Shown piece by piece: positions 1 to 6,942 of a stretch of 11,581 nt of DNA. The notes beneath the pieces are model-generated. The model was not told the DNA's origin. It saw only the letters and a program-made list of their open reading frames with translations, and made no database searches. The DNA is from Alphaproteobacteria bacterium UBA6347 (lineage in GTDB: Bacteria; Pseudomonadota; Alphaproteobacteria; CAAGCB01; CAG-977): the NCBI GenBank assembly GCA_002440235.1, contig DJRZ01000028.1, positions 70,569 through 82,149 on the forward strand, in the 5' to 3' direction. Numbering within the stretch: position 1 is the first letter of the stretch; each line of letters opens with the position of its first letter. The position numbers were made by a program, and so were the translations under genes.

Positions 1-210
1 CCCGCCGCATTCGCCGAAACACGGGCAAAGCGGAACGGCGCGGTCGGCGGAGGGCGTCAGCACGCCGGTCAATCGGGCGCGGTCGCCGTCCGCGATTTCG
101 TATTCGACCGTTTCGTCCGGCAGGACGCCCGCGATAAAAACGTTTCCCCGTCCGGTCCGGATCAAACCGTCGCCCTGACGACCCAAGTCGAAAACTTTTC
201 CCTGCGGCAT
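1..210 (-). CDS. RNA (uracil-C5)-methyltransferase, RlmD/TrmA family, N-terminal fragment
   Basis: This is the first 70 codons of a gene that leaves the window at its left edge. The start is the ATG at 210-208, with AGGA about 9 bases upstream on the minus strand. Residues 1-55 read as a TRAM-type RNA-binding domain (GDGLIRTGRGNVFIAGVLPDE, roughly residues 13-33, then a beta-rich stretch). Residues 62-70 are CPCFGECGG, the start of the Cys-x5-Cys-Gly-Gly iron-sulfur motif seen in RlmD-type enzymes. Family members use S-adenosylmethionine to methylate C5 of uridines in 23S rRNA or tRNA in the cytoplasm. The catalytic domain lies outside the window, so the exact target (U1939, U747 or tRNA U54 type) cannot be decided. 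The gene is divergent from the response regulator, with a 66-base gap. Confidence 0.85.
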   Translation of the reverse strand, partial: MPQGKVFDLGRQGDGLIRTGRGNVFIAGVLPDETVEYEIADGDRARLTGVLTPSADRAVPLCPCFGECGG

Positions 211-221
211 TACTTTTTTCC

Positions 222-276
222 TGTATTTTAGTGGCGCTTTGCGGCTACACTATACCCAAACGAACGGGGGATTCCA
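222..276 (+). promoter_or_regulatory. candidate promoter and ribosome-binding site of the response-regulator operon
   Basis: The 66-base divergent gap holds a TATAC-containing -10-like stretch (CTATAC, 250-255). The -35 match near 227-232 is poor. A G-run (266-270) about 6 bases before the ATG serves as the ribosome-binding site. The promoter call is weak; the position relative to the gene is its main support. Confidence 0.25.
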
Positions 277-909
277 ATGCTGAAAATTCTGATTGCCGAC
301 GATCACGAGCTTTTTTTGGACGGCTTGCGCATGGTGCTGGGGGATCTGGACGACGACATGCAAATCGACACCGTGCGCAATCATTTGGAATTGCAGGAAA
401 AGGCGGACGGCAAAACGCCTTACGACCTGATTTTGACGGATTTGGCGATGCCGGGGCTGAACTGGCACGAATCCCTGCGCCAGCTGAAAGAACACTATCC
501 CAACACGCCGATCGTCGTCCTGTCCGCCGTGTCCGATCCCGAAAACGTGCTGCAAGCCATCGACATCGGCGCGTCGGGCTTCATTCCGAAAACGTCGTCG
601 GCGAAAATCATTCTCAGCGCGCTGCATCTGGTGCTGTCGGGCGGGCTTTATCTGCCGTCCGAACTGCTGAATCTGGCGAACAGGGAAGAGGCGGCGCCCC
701 CCGCCGACCACAAGGGACCGCTGACGCCCCGCCAGCTGGACGTCCTGCGCCTGATGGGGCAGAGCAAGCCGAATAAAATCATCGCCCGCGAGCTGGATCT
801 GTCCGAAGGAACGGTCAAACTGCACGTCACCGCGATTTTAAAGGCGCTGGACGTCACCAACCGGACGGGGGCGGTCGTCGCGGGTAAAAAAATGGGACTG
901 ATCGACTGA
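277..909 (+). CDS. NarL/FixJ-family response regulator (receiver plus LuxR-type HTH)
   Basis: A 210-residue two-domain transcription factor. The receiver domain (about 1-120) has the acidic pair D8/D9, the phosphoacceptor D55 in LTDLAMPG, the switch residue S83 (IVVLSAVSD) and the conserved K105 (GFIPKT). The C-terminal LuxR-type helix-turn-helix (about 149-205) has LTPRQLDVLRLM and the recognition helix around SEGTVKLHVTAIL. All key receiver residues are present, so phosphorylation control is expected. No histidine kinase lies in the window, so it is an orphan here. Its stop is 13 bases before the RquA-like methyltransferase, which suggests co-transcription. Length is normal for the family. 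The regulated genes cannot be inferred from sequence alone; regulating the adjacent quinone gene is a guess. Confidence 0.93.
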   Translation: MLKILIADDHELFLDGLRMVLGDLDDDMQIDTVRNHLELQEKADGKTPYDLILTDLAMPGLNWHESLRQLKEHYPNTPIVVLSAVSDPENVLQAIDIGASGFIPKTSSAKIILSALHLVLSGGLYLPSELLNLANREEAAPPADHKGPLTPRQLDVLRLMGQSKPNKIIARELDLSEGTVKLHVTAILKALDVTNRTGAVVAGKKMGLID

Positions 910-922
910 CGGGAACGCAATC

Positions 923-1717
923 ATGACAGACAACGGCAAAACGAAAAAATCAAACTCTCCCGCCGCAAAGGCGCCGCCCGTCGTTGCCGAACGGGACGAA
1001 GGCGCGCCCGAAGAACAGCCGGTCGTCAAAGCGCGCAAGCCGTCCTTTATGAAAAAGAAAAAGGAAGTCCCCGAATATTTGCGGGCGGTGTACGGAACGC
1101 GCTATTTCCAGCCGGTGTTCGCGATGTGCTTCGACAGCGGGTGGCTGGCGGAACCGGCAACCTTTTTTTATTCGAAAAAACTGACCAAAGCGGTCACGGA
1201 CGAAATCATCGAAGGCGACGACGTTTTGCAGCTGGGATTGGGATCGGGCGGTTTCGAACGCGCCGTTTCCGACAAGATGAACGGAAAAGGCAAATACGTC
1301 ATCGAAGACCTTTCGTCTTCGCACGCCGCCGCCGCCGAAGTCCGCATTTCCCCGTGGCTGAACGCCGCCATCAGGGAACGCGATTTCACCGTCGCCGACG
1401 AAAAACGCTATGACGTCGTCGTCGGCTGGTTCGCTTTGCACGAACTGCCCGACGAACGCAAAAAAGCCGCGCTGAAACGCGCCTGCGATTCCCTGAAACC
1501 CGACGGAAAACTGATTTTTATCGATTACGCCAAACCCAAAAAATTCCACCCGTTCGGCTGGTTCGTCAAAATGTTCAACCGTCTGTTCGAACCGTTTGCC
1601 GAAAGCCTGTGGTACAACGAAATCGAAAGCTTCGCCCCCGTTTCCGACAACATGATCTGGGCGAAAAAAACGTATTTCGGCGGCATGTATCAATGCGTCA
1701 TCGCGCAAAAACGCTGA
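923..1717 (+). CDS. RquA-like class I SAM-dependent methyltransferase (probable rhodoquinone biosynthesis)
   Basis: A 264-residue protein. Residues 1-48 are a low-complexity Lys/Pro/Ala/Glu stretch, probably disordered. From residue 49 it follows the pattern I associate with RquA: VPEYLRAVYGTRYFQPV, then a glycine-rich motif I (VLQLGLGSGGFE, 101-112), an acidic motif II (IED, 127-129), WFALHELP (169-176), LKPDGKLIFIDYAKP (191-205), then HPFGWF, LFEPFAESLW (221-230) and a C-terminal TYFGGMYQ. The HP, EPFA-x2-LW and YFGG-x-YQ elements set RquA apart from UbiE-type enzymes. RquA makes rhodoquinone from ubiquinone, allowing fumarate respiration at low oxygen. The assignment is from memory of the family, and a generic quinone or lipid methyltransferase is the alternative. 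The start has a GGGAACG ribosome-binding site inside the 13-base gap after the response regulator. Confidence 0.65.
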   Translation: MTDNGKTKKSNSPAAKAPPVVAERDEGAPEEQPVVKARKPSFMKKKKEVPEYLRAVYGTRYFQPVFAMCFDSGWLAEPATFFYSKKLTKAVTDEIIEGDDVLQLGLGSGGFERAVSDKMNGKGKYVIEDLSSSHAAAAEVRISPWLNAAIRERDFTVADEKRYDVVVGWFALHELPDERKKAALKRACDSLKPDGKLIFIDYAKPKKFHPFGWFVKMFNRLFEPFAESLWYNEIESFAPVSDNMIWAKKTYFGGMYQCVIAQKR

Positions 1718-1749
1718 CGCCGGCAAATTGAAAAAAAATCACAAAACGC

Positions 1750-1793
1750 TTGAAGTTTTCTTTTTATATTACATAATGTTATACAAAAGGAGG
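1750..1793 (+). promoter_or_regulatory. promoter and strong ribosome-binding site for the 104-residue protein gene
   Basis: The AT-rich gap after the methyltransferase gene contains TTGAAG (1750-1755), a 16-base spacer and CATAAT (1772-1777). A near-perfect AAAGGAGG Shine-Dalgarno (1786-1793) lies 8 bases before the ATG at 1802. I see no convincing terminator for the upstream operon in 1718-1749. Confidence 0.55.
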
Positions 1794-1801
1794 CTGAAAG
1801 C

Positions 1802-2116
1802 ATGACGAAAACGAGCACTCAACGCGCGCCGTCGCGTAAAAAAGCGGCTGAAAAAGGCTTTTCCCCCGCCGAAATGGGGGATTATCTGATTTCGACGGTC
1901 AAAGAGGTGATCGAGGTCGCGCGCAAACCCGTTCCCGTTCTGGACAAAAACGGGACGCCGACGGGGGCGGTCGAATACCAGTCCGCGACGGTGTTGAAGG
2001 CGTGCGAGCTGATGGCGAAGCTGATGGGGACGATCGGGGAAGCCGACGCGAAAGGCGTTTCGGTGCAGATCGTTTCCTACCGCGACGCGAACGGCGACGC
2101 GCCGGAACAGCCGTAA
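1802..2116 (+). CDS. small unrecognised protein, faintly like phage terminase small-subunit C-termini
   Basis: A 104-residue soluble protein with no signal peptide or membrane segment. Residues 1-19 are basic (SRKKAAEK). The core includes an amphipathic stretch (MGDYLISTVKEVIEVA, 25-40), a turn (LDKNGTPTGAV, 47-57) and a helix (ATVLKACELMAKLMGTIGEA, 62-81), followed by a short strand VSVQIVSY. The D-x-N-G-x-P-T-G turn followed by a helix rich in A, L and G faintly recalls the C-terminal half of terminase small subunits. No other phage gene lies nearby, so I treat this as a hint only. The start is fixed by the AAAGGAGG site 8 bases upstream. It has its own promoter and ends about 5 bases before a hairpin terminator shared with the converging gcrA. 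Confidence 0.8.
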   Translation: MTKTSTQRAPSRKKAAEKGFSPAEMGDYLISTVKEVIEVARKPVPVLDKNGTPTGAVEYQSATVLKACELMAKLMGTIGEADAKGVSVQIVSYRDANGDAPEQP

Positions 2117-2151
2117 AAAAACACCCGCCGTTTTCGGGCGGGCGTTCGTTT
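2115..2151. terminator. bidirectional hairpin terminator between the 104-residue gene and gcrA
   Basis: CCCGCC (2124-2129) pairs with GGCGGG (2137-2142) around a 7-base loop. On the minus strand the stem is followed by an unbroken run of seven T (complement of the A-run at 2115-2121), making it a strong terminator for gcrA. In the plus direction the following bases (CGTTCGTTTC) are a weaker tail. Confidence 0.8.
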
Positions 2152-2166
2152 CAAAAAGCCGGAATA

Positions 2167-2640
2167 TCAGCGCGACGACTTCGTCGCGACGTACGCCAGC
2201 ATGGCGTGTTCGGCGCAATAGGGTTTGTCGGGCAGGGCGGTTTTGCCGCAGAAATGGAAATCCTCGTCTTTCGGGTCGCCGATCGGCCAGCGGCAGGACG
2301 TCGTCGTCAGATCGTTGACGGTGAACAGTTTTTTCTTTTCCTTTTTGTCCGCCGCTTTTTTCACGGGGGCGGGTTTCGGCGCGGCGGGTTTGGCGTCGAC
2401 CGGTTTTTGAACGGCGGCTGTTTCGGCGGACTTTTCCCGTTCGGCGGTCGCGGGCTCTTCCAGCGGCAGTTCGTCTTCGCCGCGGCGAATGGGGGACGGT
2501 CTGCTGTCCAGTTTCAGACGGTGCGCTTTGCCGACGACGGCGTTTTTCGACACGCCCAGAGCCTTGCCGATTTCACCCGTCGTCAATCCCTGATCCCACA
2601 GTTTTTTCAGTTCTTCAACCTGTTCGTCCGTCCAACCCAT
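2167..2640 (-). CDS. gcrA: GcrA cell-cycle transcriptional regulator
   Basis: A 157-residue protein. Residues 1-45 are the typical GcrA DNA-binding head (MGWTDEQVEELKKLW, then LTTGEIGKALG and SKNAVVGKAHRL). Residues about 46-105 are a Pro/Ala/Lys/Glu-rich linker. The C-terminus carries the family signature (CRWPIGDP, FHFCGK, PYCAEHAMLAY, about 116-150), the region that contacts the housekeeping sigma factor. In Caulobacter, GcrA activates cell-division and polarity genes in concert with CcrM methylation at GANTC. All signature elements are intact. An AAAGGA ribosome-binding site lies about 8-10 bases before the ATG. The gene starts 25 bases after the stop of the upstream exported-protein gene on the same strand, so it is either the last gene of that operon or has a promoter inside it. 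It ends at a strong minus-strand terminator. Confidence 0.96.
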   Translation of the reverse strand: MGWTDEQVEELKKLWDQGLTTGEIGKALGVSKNAVVGKAHRLKLDSRPSPIRRGEDELPLEEPATAEREKSAETAAVQKPVDAKPAAPKPAPVKKAADKKEKKKLFTVNDLTTTSCRWPIGDPKDEDFHFCGKTALPDKPYCAEHAMLAYVATKSSR

Positions 2641-2664
2641 AAACGTATCCTTTCGTTAATCGCG

Positions 2665-3978
2665 TCAGTAAATGCCGTACACTGGGGTTTCCATGTACAT
2701 GATGTCCCCCGCCTTTAAAGCTTGCTGGATTTTATCACTATAATTTTTTACCGCAAGCAGGTTTTCGCGCGTCGTCGTGTACAATCCGACGAAAAGCCGT
2801 ATGCTTTCCCACGAAATCTGGCGGTCGCGCGGGGACAGGACGTCGAACGATTTGGGCGGACGTTTGTACCGGCGCCAAGTGCCGACGTTCAGGGCGACGG
2901 CGGGACTCATTTTCGCGACTCGGCGCGCTTTGATGATTTTGTCGGCGGTGATTGCCCACGATTCGGGGGTGAAGCCCGTTTGCGCCAGCGTTTCGCGGAA
3001 CGTGTTCCGATACTTTTCGGGCATGCGGCTGATTTTGTCCGCCAGCGTCTGCATCGGATTCAGCAGTTCGCCCATCAGGTTGTTGTCGCTGAGCGACATG
3101 TCGCGCAAAGTCGTGTGAAATTCGTCGAACCGGTCGTCGCCGAACGCGCGTTTCAAATCGTCGAAAGACGTCAGCGCGGCTTCGACGTCGCCTTCGGTCA
3201 GCGGGGACGTTCGCGTGACTTTTTTCGCGGGCGTCTGCGGACGCGCGGTATGGTTGAACACCGCCCCCGACCGGTACGCCGCGGGGGAGAGCAGGGCGTG
3301 CTTTTTCAGCAAAGTCGGGTTGTGCAGGTCGAACAGATCGGACGGTTTGGTGTTTTCGTCGATGGTTACGACTTTGTTAAACCCTTTGAAATCGGAACTT
3401 TCCGCGCGGGAAGTCGTCGCCCACGCCTCGGGCATCAGGATAATGTACAGGTAGGTCGACATGTACTGACCGTATTTTTCGGCGTATTCCTTCATTTGCG
3501 GGGCGATGCGCGTCGGGAATTTGCCGCGCGTCGCCTTGATCGCGGGAATGTTCAAAATGCGGTCGGGAACGTAGGGCATGTCGTTGATGAACGGTCCGAC
3601 GTACTGATACGCGTAATCTGGCAGCATTTGCAACAGGCGGTAGATGTCGTCTTCCATCTGTTCGCGCTGCTGCAGCAGAGCGTCCACGCCGCCCGGAAAC
3701 GATTTTTCGATCGATTCAGCCAAAGCGGAATAGATTTTGCCCTGATCGACGGCTTCGACCTTGCGGTCTTTGTCCGCGTTTTTCAGGCTGTCCCGCACGG
3801 ATTCCAGCATGCTTTTCAGCCGTCCGCCCGCGCGCCGCCGCGTTTCCGAAAAAACGGGCGCGTCGGAAACGGGCTCGGGCTTGACCGTCGTGACTTCCAG
3901 CGGCTGCCAGTTCAGCCGTTCCTGCGCGGACGCGGAAACGGCGGCGAAAAGCGATAGGGTGAAAGCGGTTTTCTTCAT
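2665..3978 (-). CDS. unrecognised exported protein coupled to the DUF4139 gene
   Basis: A 437-residue protein that I do not recognise. I chose the ATG at 3978-3976 because it begins a clear signal peptide (MKKTAFTLSLFAAVSASA, cleavage expected before QE) and overlaps the upstream stop as TGATG, which implies translational coupling. The frame is open 23 codons further upstream, but that extension overlaps the DUF4139 gene and lacks a signal sequence. The mature part is mostly charged helices: a helical stretch around 40-110 with EQMEDDIYRLLQMLPDYAY, an aromatic segment YGQYMSTYLYIILMPEAW (about 170-187), and a basic helical region (ADKIIKARRVAKMS) toward the C-terminus. No cysteine lipobox or transmembrane segment is seen after the signal, so it is probably periplasmic. 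No catalytic motif is evident. Confidence 0.8.
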   Translation of the reverse strand: MKKTAFTLSLFAAVSASAQERLNWQPLEVTTVKPEPVSDAPVFSETRRRAGGRLKSMLESVRDSLKNADKDRKVEAVDQGKIYSALAESIEKSFPGGVDALLQQREQMEDDIYRLLQMLPDYAYQYVGPFINDMPYVPDRILNIPAIKATRGKFPTRIAPQMKEYAEKYGQYMSTYLYIILMPEAWATTSRAESSDFKGFNKVVTIDENTKPSDLFDLHNPTLLKKHALLSPAAYRSGAVFNHTARPQTPAKKVTRTSPLTEGDVEAALTSFDDLKRAFGDDRFDEFHTTLRDMSLSDNNLMGELLNPMQTLADKISRMPEKYRNTFRETLAQTGFTPESWAITADKIIKARRVAKMSPAVALNVGTWRRYKRPPKSFDVLSPRDRQISWESIRLFVGLYTTTRENLLAVKNYSDKIQQALKAGDIMYMETPVYGIY

Positions 3979-5390
3979 CAAGGTTTTTGCACCCTTGCCG
4001 TAAAGTTCAGCACGGTCTGCCCCTTGGCGGGAATTTTGACCGTCCATTCCGCCCGCCGCGCGTTTTTCATCTTATGGGGAATCGACGACGACGACACGGA
4101 CCATTGATTCGAAAACGTCTGGTCGTATTTGACGGAAACGGGAACGTCCTTGGCGTTTTTAAATGTCAGGGAGTAGCTGGCTTCGTACGCTTTGGGCGAA
4201 AAAGCCGTGTACGCCGTTTCCCGCCCCGAAACGGCGACGTCGAACGCGTTGCCCAGATTCAGCTTGATTTTGCCGTTTTCCGGCGTGTGCGGAACGCGGT
4301 CCTCGCCCACGAAAAACATGTTCTTTTTGCTGTCCGCCTTGTACACGCGGATCGTGCCGGCGGGCAGGGACAGTCCCAGATTGGCGGCTTTGGTGTTGTC
4401 GAATTCCAAAACGACCTCGGCATTGCGGGAGGGTGTTTCGCCCGAAAAGGATTCGTCGCGGTACGCGGGCAGAACGTCGGTGAACTTGTATTCCTTGCCG
4501 ACCTTGACGTTCGACGCCGACAGCAGGGCGAGCTGCTTTGTCTGGTTCGACGCGATGTCCGTCTTGCGTCCCAAAGTGTACAGGTGATAGTCCATGACCT
4601 GTTCCGACGCCATCGCGTTGTCCGCCGCGGACGCCGCCGCCAGCATCAGCCCTTTCGCCCGCGCGCCGCGCGGCAGGACGGGGCGGACGCGGTTGACGGA
4701 ACCCGCCATAAACCGAATGTCTGCGTTGTTGTAGGAAACGCCCGACGTGTTCGTCAGCGTCACCCACCCGTTTAAATTCAAACCGTCTTCGCCGGCGTTC
4801 AGCTCCGCCACATAGTCGGCGCGCCAGTTCAGCCCGTTCGTCAGATAGCTGAGCTCCACGTCGCGTTTGCCCGCCGTTTCGGCGTCGACGCTGACGCTCA
4901 GCGTCGGTTGGTCGTGCAGGTCGTCGGGAACGTCCGGAAAAATCAGCCGCCCGTTGTAATCGGTTTCGATCCTGTTCCCGATTTTCAGCACCAGTCCCGC
5001 GTCGACGGACAGGATTTTCGCGTTTTCAATCGTTTTTTTGCCGCTGAGGTAATGCGTGTCGATGACTTGGATTTCCTTGCCCAAAAACTTGCGCAGCAGG
5101 GAATCGCGCGACAGCAGGTCGAAATTGAAATTCTGTTCGCGCACCGAAACGCCGTCGCCGTCCAGCAAAGCTGTTTCGGGCTGGATTTGCGCCGAAACGC
5201 CGCGGAACGACAGCGTCGAAACGCCCGCGGGCAAATCGACCGAACGGGAATCCCGAACCAGTCCCAGCCCGTTGTTGTACACGGTGACGTTCAGCGATTT
5301 GACGGCGTTTTCGTCGATCCGGACGTCCGCCAAAGCGTCATGCGCCGACAGGCATGCGGCGAAAGTCAGCAAAACAGCGCGTTTCTTCAT
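3978..5390 (-). CDS. DUF4139 domain-containing exported protein
   Basis: A 470-residue protein with an N-terminal signal peptide (MKKRAVLLTFAACLSAHDALA, then DVRIDEN). It matches the DUF4139 pattern in order: LNVTVYNNGLGLVRDSRSV (about 33-51), LPAGVSTLSFRGVSAQIQPET, EQNFNFDLLSRDSLLRKFLGKEI, the FPDVPDDLHDQPTLSV block, VELSYLTNGLNWRADYVAEL and GWVTLTNTSGVSYNNADIRFMAG, followed by a beta-rich C-terminal half. The family is secreted or periplasmic, built of beta-sandwich modules and of unsettled function. It is probably the first gene of the minus-strand block: AAGGAG lies about 8 bases before the ATG and a promoter lies at 5427-5455. Its stop overlaps the next start by one base, so the two products probably act together at the cell envelope (inference). 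Confidence 0.88.
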   Translation of the reverse strand: MKKRAVLLTFAACLSAHDALADVRIDENAVKSLNVTVYNNGLGLVRDSRSVDLPAGVSTLSFRGVSAQIQPETALLDGDGVSVREQNFNFDLLSRDSLLRKFLGKEIQVIDTHYLSGKKTIENAKILSVDAGLVLKIGNRIETDYNGRLIFPDVPDDLHDQPTLSVSVDAETAGKRDVELSYLTNGLNWRADYVAELNAGEDGLNLNGWVTLTNTSGVSYNNADIRFMAGSVNRVRPVLPRGARAKGLMLAAASAADNAMASEQVMDYHLYTLGRKTDIASNQTKQLALLSASNVKVGKEYKFTDVLPAYRDESFSGETPSRNAEVVLEFDNTKAANLGLSLPAGTIRVYKADSKKNMFFVGEDRVPHTPENGKIKLNLGNAFDVAVSGRETAYTAFSPKAYEASYSLTFKNAKDVPVSVKYDQTFSNQWSVSSSSIPHKMKNARRAEWTVKIPAKGQTVLNFTARVQKP

Positions 5391-5426
5391 GGGGATTCTC
5401 CTTAACGGTTGAAACGGGACGACGGT

Positions 5427-5455
5427 ATTTTAAAGGCGCGCCCGCGCAACCGCAA
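5427..5455 (-). promoter_or_regulatory. promoter of the DUF4139-gcrA block
   Basis: On the minus strand TTGCGG (5455-5450) and TAAAAT (5432-5427) are exactly 17 bases apart, about 37 bases before the DUF4139 start codon. The AAGGAG ribosome-binding site follows. A GANTC site (GATTC, 5394-5398) lies in the leader close to the ribosome-binding site. Confidence 0.6.
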
Positions 5456-5499
5456 GGACATTCCGCACACCGGCGGCATAATCCCGCGCATAATAAGGT

Positions 5500-5528
5500 T
5501 TGCACCGCGCCCCAAAAAAAAGTATAAC
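5500..5528 (+). promoter_or_regulatory. promoter of UDP-glucose 6-dehydrogenase gene
   Basis: TTGCAC (5500-5505) and TATAAC (5523-5528) are separated by 17 bases, and the start codon follows about 34 bases later with CAGGAG (5551-5556) as ribosome-binding site. It is divergent from the minus-strand promoter at 5427-5455. Confidence 0.6.
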
Positions 5529-5562
5529 CGGAAAAAATCAATCCATTTGACAGGAGTGTCGC

Positions 5563-6861
5563 ATGAAAGTCGGAATCATCGGAACGGGATATGTCGGGTT
5601 GCCCACGGGCGTCGGTTTGGCGACGCTGGGGCATGACGTCGTCTGCATCGACGCGGTCGCCGAAAAAATCGATTCGTTGAAGGCGGGAAAAATCACGCTG
5701 TTTGAAGACGGGTTGGAGGATCTGTTCCGCAAAGCCGTCGAATCGGGACGCCTGCGCTTCACCCGTTCGATGCGCGAGGGGGTCGAAAACGCCGACATCG
5801 TCGTTCTGGCGGTCGGAACGCCGCCCCACCCCGTCACCAAAGAAGCCGACATGAAATACATTCACGCCGCCGCGCGCGAACTGGCGAAATATTTGACGGG
5901 ATACACCGTCGTCGCCAACAAATCGACCGTTCCCGTCGGCACGGGCGACGCCGTCGAACAGATGATTCGCGAGGTCAACCCCGACGCCGATTTCGACGTG
6001 GTTTCCCTGCCGGAGTTTTTGCGCGAGGGATTCGCCGTGCACGACTTTTTCAACCCCGACCGCGTGATCGTCGGCGCGAACACGGAAAAAGCCGCCGGCG
6101 TCGTCAGGGAATTGTACGCTCCGTTCGGGGAAAAGGCGCATATGCTGTTCGTCAAACGCCGTTCGTCCGAAACGATCAAGTACGCGTCGAACGCCTTTCT
6201 GGCGATGAAAATCAATTACATCAACGAAATGGCGAATTTCTGCGAAAAATCGGGCGCCGACGTGTTCGAAGTCGCCAAAGGCATGGGCATGGACACGCGC
6301 ATCGGATCGAAATTCCTGAACCCCGGTCCGGGCTACGGCGGTTCGTGTTTCCCCAAGGACACGAACGCGATGGCGTACATGGCGCGCGGCTACGGCGTCG
6401 AAATGTCGCTGATCGAAACGACGATCCGCCAGAACGACGCGCGCAAAACGCAGATGGCGGAGCGGATTTTGAACGCGATCGCCGGTGCGGAAAAGCCGAA
6501 AATCGCCGTGCTGGGCTTGGCGTTCAAGGGCGGCACGGACGATTGCCGCGAAAGCCCCGCGATGGAAATCGTCGGCGCTTTGCTGAAACGCGGCGCCGAC
6601 GTCACCGCTTTCGACCCCAAGGCGATGGACAACGCCAAAAAGCTGGTCGGCGACAAGATCAAATACGCGGCGGACGCTTTCGACGCGGCGAAGGGCGCGG
6701 ATGTCGTCGCCGTTTTGACCGAATGGGGCGATTTCAAATCGCTGGATCTGGCGCGGCTGAAATCCGTGATGAAAACGCCGAAAATCGTCGATTTGCGCAA
6801 CCTGCTGGACAAGGACGAAGCCGTAAAACTGGGATTTTCCTATATCGGCATCGGACGCTGA
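5563..6861 (+). CDS. ugd: UDP-glucose 6-dehydrogenase
   Basis: A 432-residue cytoplasmic enzyme that oxidises UDP-glucose to UDP-glucuronate with two NAD+, supplying capsule, exopolysaccharide or LPS sugars. The N-terminal Rossmann motif is GTGYVG (7-12), with a D30 expected to bind the NAD ribose. STVPVGT (121-127) and LPEFLREG (149-156) are substrate-domain motifs. ETIKYASNAFLAMK (203-216) carries the conserved Lys206 and Asn210. The catalytic cysteine is C262 in YGGSCFPKD. The C-terminal domain has FKGGTDDCRESP (321-332), TEWGDF and DLRNLLD. All catalytic residues are present and the length is normal. Small differences from common sequences are LPTG after the nucleotide motif and GGTDDC where many have PNTDDM. 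GDP-mannose dehydrogenase is a relative, but the motif set favours Ugd. It has its own promoter, and no polysaccharide genes lie nearby in the window. Confidence 0.93.
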   Translation: MKVGIIGTGYVGLPTGVGLATLGHDVVCIDAVAEKIDSLKAGKITLFEDGLEDLFRKAVESGRLRFTRSMREGVENADIVVLAVGTPPHPVTKEADMKYIHAAARELAKYLTGYTVVANKSTVPVGTGDAVEQMIREVNPDADFDVVSLPEFLREGFAVHDFFNPDRVIVGANTEKAAGVVRELYAPFGEKAHMLFVKRRSSETIKYASNAFLAMKINYINEMANFCEKSGADVFEVAKGMGMDTRIGSKFLNPGPGYGGSCFPKDTNAMAYMARGYGVEMSLIETTIRQNDARKTQMAERILNAIAGAEKPKIAVLGLAFKGGTDDCRESPAMEIVGALLKRGADVTAFDPKAMDNAKKLVGDKIKYAADAFDAAKGADVVAVLTEWGDFKSLDLARLKSVMKTPKIVDLRNLLDKDEAVKLGFSYIGIGR

Positions 6862-6868
6862 CGTCCTC

Positions 6869-6897
6869 TTGAAAAACGGGGAAAAACACGCTATAAT
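6869..6897 (+). promoter_or_regulatory. near-consensus promoter for the RelA/SpoT-like operon
   Basis: TTGAAA (6869-6874), a 17-base spacer and a perfect TATAAT (6892-6897) lie in the 81-base gap after ugd. This is the best sigma70-type promoter in the window and implies strong transcription of the downstream pair unless repressed. Confidence 0.8.
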
Positions 6898-6942
6898 CCT
6901 ATCGCTTGGAAAAAATCCGCAGGGTGAAAGGCGGCAAAAGAA

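Noticed and set aside
1802..2116. The 104-residue protein as proof of a prophage.
   Set aside because: The terminase resemblance is weak, and no capsid, portal, integrase or lysis genes occur in the window.
3979..4047. A longer start for the exported protein, 23 codons upstream of the chosen ATG.
   Set aside because: It lies inside the DUF4139 gene and would bury the signal peptide; the ATG overlapping the upstream stop fits much better.
270..5398. GANTC sites near the start codons of the response regulator (270-274) and the DUF4139 gene (5394-5398) as evidence of GcrA/CcrM control.
   Set aside because: Both overlap or adjoin ribosome-binding sites and not the predicted promoters. A five-base motif with one free position occurs often by chance.
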